In this document: positions 4,699 to 8,658 of the stretch, in pieces | Layout of the letters: every line of letters starts with the position of its first letter | Position numbering within the stretch: position 1 is the stretch's first letter | Assembly: GCA_964590495.1 (NCBI GenBank) | Contig: CAZPWQ010000135.1 | Coordinates: forward strand, 1-8,658 | Direction of reading: 5' to 3' | From: CAZPWQ01 sp964590495 | Lineage (GTDB): Bacteria; Bacteroidota; Rhodothermia; Balneolales; Balneolaceae | DNA: 8,658 nt | Translations under genes and position numbers: made by a program | Notes under the pieces: model-generated | Databases searched by the model: none | The model's input: only the letters and a program-made list of their open reading frames with translations | Told to the model about the DNA's origin: nothing

Positions 4699-5757
4699 AT
4701 GAGATTAATAGCACTTTTTTCTCTTACTGCACTGTTTGCCGGATGTACGACTGCTGAACTCATAACCGGTTCCGGACAACCGGCTGCCGGAGAAAATATA
4801 CGATATTCTGCTGTGTACGTCATTCATGCCGACGGAGACTACCTCTATTATGATAACGAAAGAAATCCCAGGCAGGCAGACCGGAAGGTGTTACGGGAAG
4901 CAAAGCTGATGGGAGAGGGAGCCGCCGGTGGTGAAGTCTTTATATTCCATCAGCTGCCCGAGCGTAAAATACTGTGGATGTTCCCCAAAAAGGACCGGCG
5001 TCTGCTGCACTACCGCAACGGCGAACTGGTCCGCACCCAACGATACTCACCGCGCACGGATGATCCCGTTCTGTCGGCCGAGGCAGAATTGTACAGCGAA
5101 TACTCCGCCGGTACTACCTCCGACAGTTTGCAGCGTTTCTTCTTTTATTTCGGCCATCAGATACCTGAAGAGGGGGGAAAAGGCTATCACCGGTCGCTGC
5201 CAGGCAAGGAAATGAACACCCGGAAATTCGGGGAGAGCCTCCGGCTGTTCCTGCCGTCAGAAGCCCATAAATTCGCTCTGACAGCGCTATCGACCTGCAA
5301 TAATGGCTCACCATCAACCGTGCATTTGTTGCAGCCTCACACCGGTATTTTACTCGCATCGCCGCAGAACCTGCATCTCTCACACATTGATACCAGGGAG
5401 CTGAAATTGTTGGAGAGCGAAGGGAAAATCCCGCCCGTAAAACTTGCGAATGCTATTGCAGAAGATTCCTTCAACCGGCTTTCCGATCTGCAAACTGCAG
5501 TAACCCTCACTGTTTATGATATGGAACGGGTCGGGAAATATATATCGGGAATGGCTTCCGCTTACCGCGCCCATCTTGAAGAGCAGGATTTCAATAGGTA
5601 CGATGAGAGTACCGACTGTTCCGACCTGGCATTTCTCAAGCAGTTCGACGCCGGATCGGGAGTTCAGAAATGGTATAAGCCTCCGGCCTTTGGGCGGAAG
5701 GCCGGAAAGCAAACCCACTCCGGCTGGGGATGTGCGGATAAAGTTTTGAGGGATTGA
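4699..5757 (+). CDS. Lipoprotein resembling clostripain-family (C11, caspase-fold) peptidase
   Basis: A 352-residue exported lipoprotein: MRLIALFSLTALFAGC carries a lipobox (LFAGC) with C16 as the acylated residue and T17-T18 after it. The mature part resembles the C11/caspase fold: a first strand (YSAVYVIHADGDYLYYD, about 36-52), EVFIFHQLPE, then SLQRFFFYFGHQIPEEGGKG with H153 as candidate catalytic histidine, FGESLRLFLP, and LSTCNNGSPSTVHLL with C200 as candidate nucleophile, followed by ILLASPQNLHLSHID, the position of the usual VASPE motif in C11 proteins. The H-to-C distance of 47 fits the family. In C11 the histidine is normally followed by glycine; here it is Q154, so activity is uncertain. 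The C-terminus (about 255-352) contains a helical segment and three cysteines. GC content is visibly higher than in the toxin-antitoxin genes. It could be a cell-surface peptidase or a non-catalytic relative. Confidence 0.6.
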   Translation: MRLIALFSLTALFAGCTTAELITGSGQPAAGENIRYSAVYVIHADGDYLYYDNERNPRQADRKVLREAKLMGEGAAGGEVFIFHQLPERKILWMFPKKDRRLLHYRNGELVRTQRYSPRTDDPVLSAEAELYSEYSAGTTSDSLQRFFFYFGHQIPEEGGKGYHRSLPGKEMNTRKFGESLRLFLPSEAHKFALTALSTCNNGSPSTVHLLQPHTGILLASPQNLHLSHIDTRELKLLESEGKIPPVKLANAIAEDSFNRLSDLQTAVTLTVYDMERVGKYISGMASAYRAHLEEQDFNRYDESTDCSDLAFLKQFDAGSGVQKWYKPPAFGRKAGKQTHSGWGCADKVLRD

Positions 5758-6016
5758 GTTTTGATTTGCTGAGGGAAATGGAACGCGGATGATGCGGATT
5801 GAGCGAATTTGCACAGGATAAAAGCAGGAACCGGGAAGTCAGACGCCGGTTTTTACCGTGTGAAATCAGATAATGCTGTCAGGAGCGAAATCCACGCGCG
5901 AGAAATACCCCATCTTAGTTGAGAGGGAACTATGTTCGCGAAACTACTCTTAGGACTGGCTGTCATCCCAAGCTCGGACAGAAATTCAAATTCAATAAAA
6001 AATTCAGGCACTTCGC
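5758..6016. other. Intergenic region with no credible gene
   Basis: It contains the reverse copy of a short dispersed repeat (5781-5820), a GC-skewed stretch with CGCGCG and TTCGCGAA words (5893-5945), and CTGTCATCCCAAGCTCGGACAG (5959-5980), which could form a weak 5-bp hairpin. A 60-codon minus-strand frame spans 5853-6035 but reads out of the MITE-like terminus and has no ribosome site. It is probably repeat-derived. Confidence 0.5.
5781..5820 (-). repeat. Short dispersed repeat, reverse copy
   Basis: Read on the minus strand this gives TCCTGTGCAAATTCGCTC then AATCCGCATCATCCGCGTTC. It matches 8474-8512 on the plus strand (ATCTGTGCTTATCAGTCA then AATCCGTTTTATCCGCGTTC) at most positions. Both copies lie just after the stop of a long gene (24 and 37 bases), so it is a 3'-flanking intergenic repeat. 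Confidence 0.5.
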
Positions 6017-6172
6017 GAGGCTGTCCAAAAGTCATTTGTCAATAAATATCAGTTAATTATTTTAAGATTTTATGTTGTTTTCGAGGAGACCTCCAAGGTT
6101 TCTGAAACCTTGGAGGTCTATACCTAATAATTTAAGTTTTCAAAAAGAAAAAAAGACTTTTTGGACAGCCTC
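6017..6172. mobile_element. MITE-like element, 156 bp, with nested palindrome
   Basis: Terminal inverted repeats GAGGCTGTCCAAAAGT (6017-6032) and ACTTTTTGGACAGCCTC (6156-6172) match except for one extra T in the right arm. Ends starting GAGGCTGTC occur in several insertion-sequence families, but no transposase is encoded, so the element would need one in trans. The interior is AT-rich and holds a perfect 15-bp stem, AGACCTCCAAGGTTT (6087-6101) and AAACCTTGGAGGTCT (6105-6119), around CTG. No clear target-site duplication is visible. The right end abuts CGAGGGAGAGGGCGAA, a fragment of the hairpin-rich repeat family. Confidence 0.6.
6087..6119. repeat. Perfect 15-bp-arm palindrome inside the MITE-like element
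   Basis: AGACCTCCAAGGTTT and its exact reverse complement enclose a CTG loop. This word strikes me as a recurrent intergenic hairpin of Bacteroidota, which may have entered the element separately. It may also stop transcription, although no T run follows. Confidence 0.7.
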
Positions 6173-6250
6173 CGAGGGAGAGGGCGAACATGGCACCGAA
6201 CACGACGCAGAGCCTCCAACCTGTGTACCGCCGCAGAGCCTGCCTACGCC
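6173..6250 (+). repeat. Modular dispersed repeat, copy D, 3' fragment only
   Basis: CGAGGGAGAGGGCGAACATGGCA corresponds to CGAGGGAGAGGGCGAAAAGGGCA of copy C. The CCCTCTCCC hairpin that should precede it is missing; the MITE-like terminus takes its place. The rest (ACGCAGAGCCTCC, then CCGCAGAGCCTGCCTACGCCG) echoes ACGCAGAGCATC in copy B. The left half was lost, since it is not found on the other side of the MITE. Confidence 0.5.
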
Positions 6251-6283
6251 GAAACATCTCTAATACGAATAGCATTTTTTAAC

Positions 6284-6381
6284 TCGGCTTCGTGCAGGCA
6301 GGCAACAGCACGAGATAAAGGTTCAAGCGTGGACGCCTGAACCAGCCACGGGAAGGCGAGGGAATAAATTCCCTCGCTGGT
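6284..6381. repeat. Cluster of three consecutive hairpins
   Basis: TCGTGC (about 6285) pairs with GCACGA near 6308. GTTCAAGCGT (6321-6330) pairs with ACGCCTGAAC (6333-6342) with one mismatch. GCGAGGGAAT (6356-6365) pairs perfectly with ATTCCCTCGC (6368-6377), enclosed by ACCAGC (6341-6346) and GCTGGT (6376-6381), which offers an alternative outer stem. No reading frame with coding character is present. It is either part of a composite dispersed repeat or a structured RNA. Confidence 0.45.
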
Positions 6382-6448
6382 GATGTGGTGGGAGTTCTTC
6401 TCAAAAAGAGCAGGAAATTTGTAATAGCCTCAAAACATAACAAGAGCA

Positions 6449-6520
6449 CGCTTCCCTCTCCCGCAAGCGGGAGAGGGACATTCCGAACTTGTTCGGAATT
6501 GGGTGAGGGTTTGAGGGGCA
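6449..6520 (+). repeat. Modular hairpin-rich dispersed repeat, copy E
   Basis: It has the longest version of the first hairpin, CCCTCTCCCGC (6454-6464) against GCGGGAGAGGG (6467-6477), then ACATTCCGAACTTG-TTCGGAAT with the perfect TT-centred foldback at 6480-6499. A diverged tail follows (GGGTGAGGGTTTGAGGGGCA). The stem is longer than in B and C but stays fully paired, as expected if the structure is selected. 6521-6750 contains no further recognisable element. Confidence 0.75.
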
Positions 6521-6752
6521 CTACTACACGCAGGAGATAAAATTACTACACCAAAATCAAATCGCCTCCTATTTTGGTTGTGGATGAGATAAAATACATT
6601 ATACCTATACTAAACTATGTACAGACTCCATAATAAGAAGAGCTACAAAATCAGGTTTTGAGAGGCGGATCCTGATCACACAAAAGGGAGAGTATATTGT
6701 TTGATTATACTGTGAGACGGTAACATTTCTCTTAATATCAGTAGGATTTCAA

Positions 6753-6965
6753 ATGGAAAGAACAGTCTTATCTGTGTTTATAGCTGTCGGAGTTCTGCTT
6801 GTGCTCCTGTGTTTAACCGAGGCTGTTGCATCAGAGATCTCAAGCTTTATTAAAGGGAATCCAATAGACGCATCTGTCGGTCTGATGGTTACCGGAAGCG
6901 TGGTCAGCTTTTCAGGCATAACCGATTATGTGCGGAACAGACAGAGAGATTTCTTCTATAAATAG
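6753..6965 (+). CDS. Small membrane protein, unknown function
   Basis: 70 residues. A strong membrane helix (residues 4-22, VLSVFIAVGVLLVLLCLTE) is followed by a short polar part (SEISSFIKGNPIDAS), a second hydrophobic stretch (about 41-57, VGLMVTGSVVSFSGITD) and a basic tail (VRNRQRDFFYK). This fits a two-pass inner-membrane peptide with the basic end in the cytoplasm. TAGGATTT upstream is at best a weak ribosome site. No family is recognised. It is an isolated gene, 455 bases before the sigma-54 activator and on the same strand, so a functional link is possible but unsupported. Confidence 0.45.
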   Translation: MERTVLSVFIAVGVLLVLLCLTEAVASEISSFIKGNPIDASVGLMVTGSVVSFSGITDYVRNRQRDFFYK

Positions 6966-7420
6966 TACCGTTCATTTTTCTTTTGTTCTGTGAAAAACAT
7001 GAATATTCTGCCCACTTCAATTGCCGGCAGGATTCAATCCGATTATTTTGTTCATGAAGTATTAAATATGTATTACAAACCCCCAAAAATAAATCGTACA
7101 GCTAATTCAAGTGTTATTCTATTTGTGTTCATACGTAAAGCAGATATGTTTTTAACAGTGCGAATAAACGGAATAAAAACAAGCATTAAACAATAATAAT
7201 CATCATCAAGGCTATAAATACTATTATTATGAGAATTTCATCAGGATCCCAAAAGATCACAGGCACAACAGGTAAACTTCTTGCATATGATAAGCCACCC
7301 GGGCAGTTGATGTAACACCTGACCGTAAGTTGGAAACAGACATCGCGCAGCAAAGTAGAAGTAATAGAGAGCTGCAGAACATCAATATTAAATTTTAAAA
7401 TTCTGAAGTGAGTGTAGATC
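6966..7420. other. Intergenic region before the sigma-54 activator
   Basis: 455 bases, AT-rich. A 68-codon frame from 6990 has no ribosome site or domain and looks random. ATAATAAT (about 7192) and ATTATTAT (7223-7230) could form a weak AT hairpin. I looked for a receiver or sensor domain upstream of the activator in all plus-strand frames and found none, so the activator has not simply lost its N-terminal domain to a nearby frameshift. No sigma-54 promoter (GG-N10-GC) was found by eye. Confidence 0.5.
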
Positions 7421-8437
7421 ATGCCTGAGACAAAAAAAGTAATGGATCAAGATCACAAGCCTGTTTTGATTACCCAAAACGAGGCTATGAAAGATCTTAT
7501 CCAAAAAATAAAATTGGTGGCGAGGACAAAAGCGAATTTGCTAATAACAGGAGAAAACGGAACAGGTAAAGAAGTATTGGCCCGGTTGTTTCATTATCAC
7601 AGCAAGCGCAGGGAAAAACCGATGGTTACTATTAATTGCGGGGCTATTCCGTCCGATCTGGTAGAAAGCGAATTGTTTGGTCACGAAAAAGGAGCTTTTA
7701 CCGGAGCTCATGTGCAGAAAAAAGGGTGTTTTGAACTGGCGGATAAAGGCACTCTTTTCCTGGATGAAATCGGGGAAATGCCTCTGTCGATGCAGGTGAA
7801 ATTATTACGTGTTGTTGAAACCAGTTCTTTCCGGAGGGTCGGCGGAAAAGAGGAAATCAAGGTTGATGTAAGCCTGATCTCAGCGAGTAATAAAATATTG
7901 CTCGACCAGGTCAAGTCGGGGTGTTTTCGTGAAGACTTGTACTACAGATTGAATGTTATTGAATTATACGTCCCGCCGCTCAGGCACAGGAAGGAAGATA
8001 TTCCGTTACTGGCAACATATTTTGCAAACCATTTCACAAGTTTGTACGGAGTAGATAATATTGAGTTTACCGACGAATGCATGCATATGTTGCTCAATTA
8101 CGAGTGGCCGGGCAATGTACGGGAGTTGAAAAATATAGTTGAACGATCGGTGATACTTTCAGAAGGTGATGAAAACAACCAGGTCGGACCGAATTCACTG
8201 CCTTCGAGCATTCACAAGAACGCAAAAAGTAATCATTCGTATTCCGGTAAGAACCTAGAGGATATTATCCAGATACCGGTAGGTACCAGTCTGGAGGAAG
8301 TCGAACGAAGGGTTATCAGGCAAACTCTGGATTCGGTTGACAATAATAAAACTGAAGCTGCCAAAATTCTCGGCTTCGCCAGGAAAACACTTCATAACAA
8401 GCTTGACAAGTATGGGAATGAGATAATGATACAGTAG
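7421..8437 (+). CDS. Receiver-less sigma-54-dependent transcriptional activator (AAA+ and Fis-type HTH)
   Basis: A 338-residue bacterial enhancer-binding protein. The AAA+ sigma-54 interaction domain begins almost at the N-terminus (LITQNEAMKDLIQKIKLVA, 16-34): Walker A GENGTGKE (44-51), ESELFGHEKGAFTGA with the sigma-54-contacting GAFTGA loop at 91-96, Walker B TLFLDE (111-116), sensor I with SASN, the arginine region FREDLYYRLNVIEL, and sensor II with YEWPGNVREL. The C-terminal Fis-like helix-turn-helix is NNKTEAAKILGFARKTLHNK (308-327). All motifs needed to remodel sigma-54 RNA polymerase are intact. NtrC relatives carry a receiver of about 120 residues in front; this one does not, so it is either controlled like PspF, by a partner protein, or constitutive. 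Its targets are not evident. It stands alone and ends before a terminator 93 bases downstream. Confidence 0.9.
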   Translation: MPETKKVMDQDHKPVLITQNEAMKDLIQKIKLVARTKANLLITGENGTGKEVLARLFHYHSKRREKPMVTINCGAIPSDLVESELFGHEKGAFTGAHVQKKGCFELADKGTLFLDEIGEMPLSMQVKLLRVVETSSFRRVGGKEEIKVDVSLISASNKILLDQVKSGCFREDLYYRLNVIELYVPPLRHRKEDIPLLATYFANHFTSLYGVDNIEFTDECMHMLLNYEWPGNVRELKNIVERSVILSEGDENNQVGPNSLPSSIHKNAKSNHSYSGKNLEDIIQIPVGTSLEEVERRVIRQTLDSVDNNKTEAAKILGFARKTLHNKLDKYGNEIMIQ

Positions 8438-8473
8438 AAAGTAGAAAGTGGACAACCATTAATTCAGAAACTA

Positions 8474-8512
8474 AATCTGTGCTTATCAGTCAAATCCGTT
8501 TTATCCGCGTTC
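8474..8512 (+). repeat. Short dispersed repeat, forward copy
   Basis: ATCTGTGCTTATCAGTCA followed by AATCCGTTTTATCCGCGTTC, matching the reverse complement of 5781-5820. It lies between the activator stop and the terminator. Confidence 0.5.
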
Positions 8513-8530
8513 TATTGAAGAAAGCAGAAA

Positions 8531-8568
8531 TTTAAAAGGCTGCACCCTTCTGGATGCAGCCTTTTAAA
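8531..8568. terminator. Bidirectional terminator between convergent genes
   Basis: TTTAAAAGGCTGCA (8531-8544) and TGCAGCCTTTTAAA (8555-8568) form a perfect 14-bp stem around a 10-base loop. T-rich sequence at both ends allows termination on either strand, serving the sigma-54 activator from the left and the minus-strand gene from the right. Confidence 0.85.
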
Positions 8569-8596
8569 GTTGAATTAATTAAGAATTACTATATAC

Positions 8597-8658
8597 TTAC
8601 TGTGAATCCATTGCCTGGATATGGTTAAGGAAACTATTGTAGAGCGTTTCATCAGCAC
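8597..8658 (-). CDS. C-terminal end of an unidentified minus-strand gene
   Basis: On the minus strand a frame runs in from the right edge and reads ADETLYNSFLNHIQAMDSQ, then stop TAA at 8599-8597. Its amphipathic, protein-like composition and the terminator 29 bases further on support a real gene end. One other minus frame is also open to 8574 but reads like random sequence. Nineteen complete codons are too few to identify the family. Confidence 0.5.
   Translation of the reverse strand, partial: ADETLYNSFLNHIQAMDSQ

Noticed and set aside
5380..5814. 144-codon minus-strand frame opposite the lipoprotein gene
   Set aside because: It is the antisense shadow of a longer frame with a signal peptide and recognisable family motifs.
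5853..6035. 60-codon minus-strand frame
   Set aside because: It starts inside the MITE-like left terminus, has no ribosome site, and its sequence appears to be repeat-derived.
6990..7196. 68-codon plus-strand frame
   Set aside because: No ribosome site, no domain or membrane pattern, and composition like random AT-rich DNA.

Overview
The window looks like a chromosomal stretch of a Bacteroidota-type (FCB group) bacterium. Evidence: an HU-like DNA-binding protein of the Bacteroidetes-specific kind (N-terminal extension plus HU fold); a good TTTG-21 bp-TAnnTTTG promoter, the primary-sigma promoter form of that phylum; AT-rich leaders mostly without Shine-Dalgarno sequences; and a toxin-antitoxin pair (MqsR-like toxin, MqsA/Panacea-fusion antitoxin) of a type I associate with these bacteria. 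The genus cannot be named from the sequence. Exactly 100 Ns at 1168-1267 show that two contigs were scaffolded here, so linkage across the gap and its true length are uncertain.

Layout. 1-707 is non-coding: a foldback, a promoter-like site (76-109) followed by a terminator-like hairpin (146-175), a hairpin-rich dispersed repeat, a 22-bp tandem array (355-486), and a second promoter-like site (616-649) in front of the HU-like gene (708-1103). That gene is followed by a second hairpin (1138-1167) with the same loop as the first, directly at the gap. Right of the gap, the first codons of a minus-strand gene, with strong promoter and RBS, lie back to back with the toxin-antitoxin operon. The toxin (1401-1747) is frameshifted. 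The antitoxin (1765-2772) is intact. 2773-3603 is a gene desert of modular palindromic repeats. Then come a short degenerate response-regulator receiver (3604-3969), a small secreted, C-terminally membrane-anchored helical protein (4139-4579), a clear terminator, and a 352-residue lipoprotein that resembles clostripain-family (C11) peptidases (4699-5757). 5758-6750 is again repeats, including a 156-bp MITE-like element (6017-6172). A 70-residue membrane peptide (6753-6965) and a receiver-less sigma-54 activator (7421-8437) follow. The latter ends at a bidirectional terminator shared with a minus-strand gene that enters from the right edge (8597-8658).

How the parts relate. The only gene set with a clear joint function is the toxin-antitoxin operon. 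Its likely operator sites sit inside the promoter of the divergent gene hidden in the gap. The other genes are single transcription units separated by repeat-filled spacers, as in an accessory or decaying region. No complete new multi-gene system is visible. The most unusual signals are non-coding: the matched-loop hairpin pair, the exact 22-bp array, and the intergenic repeat family built from interchangeable palindrome modules.
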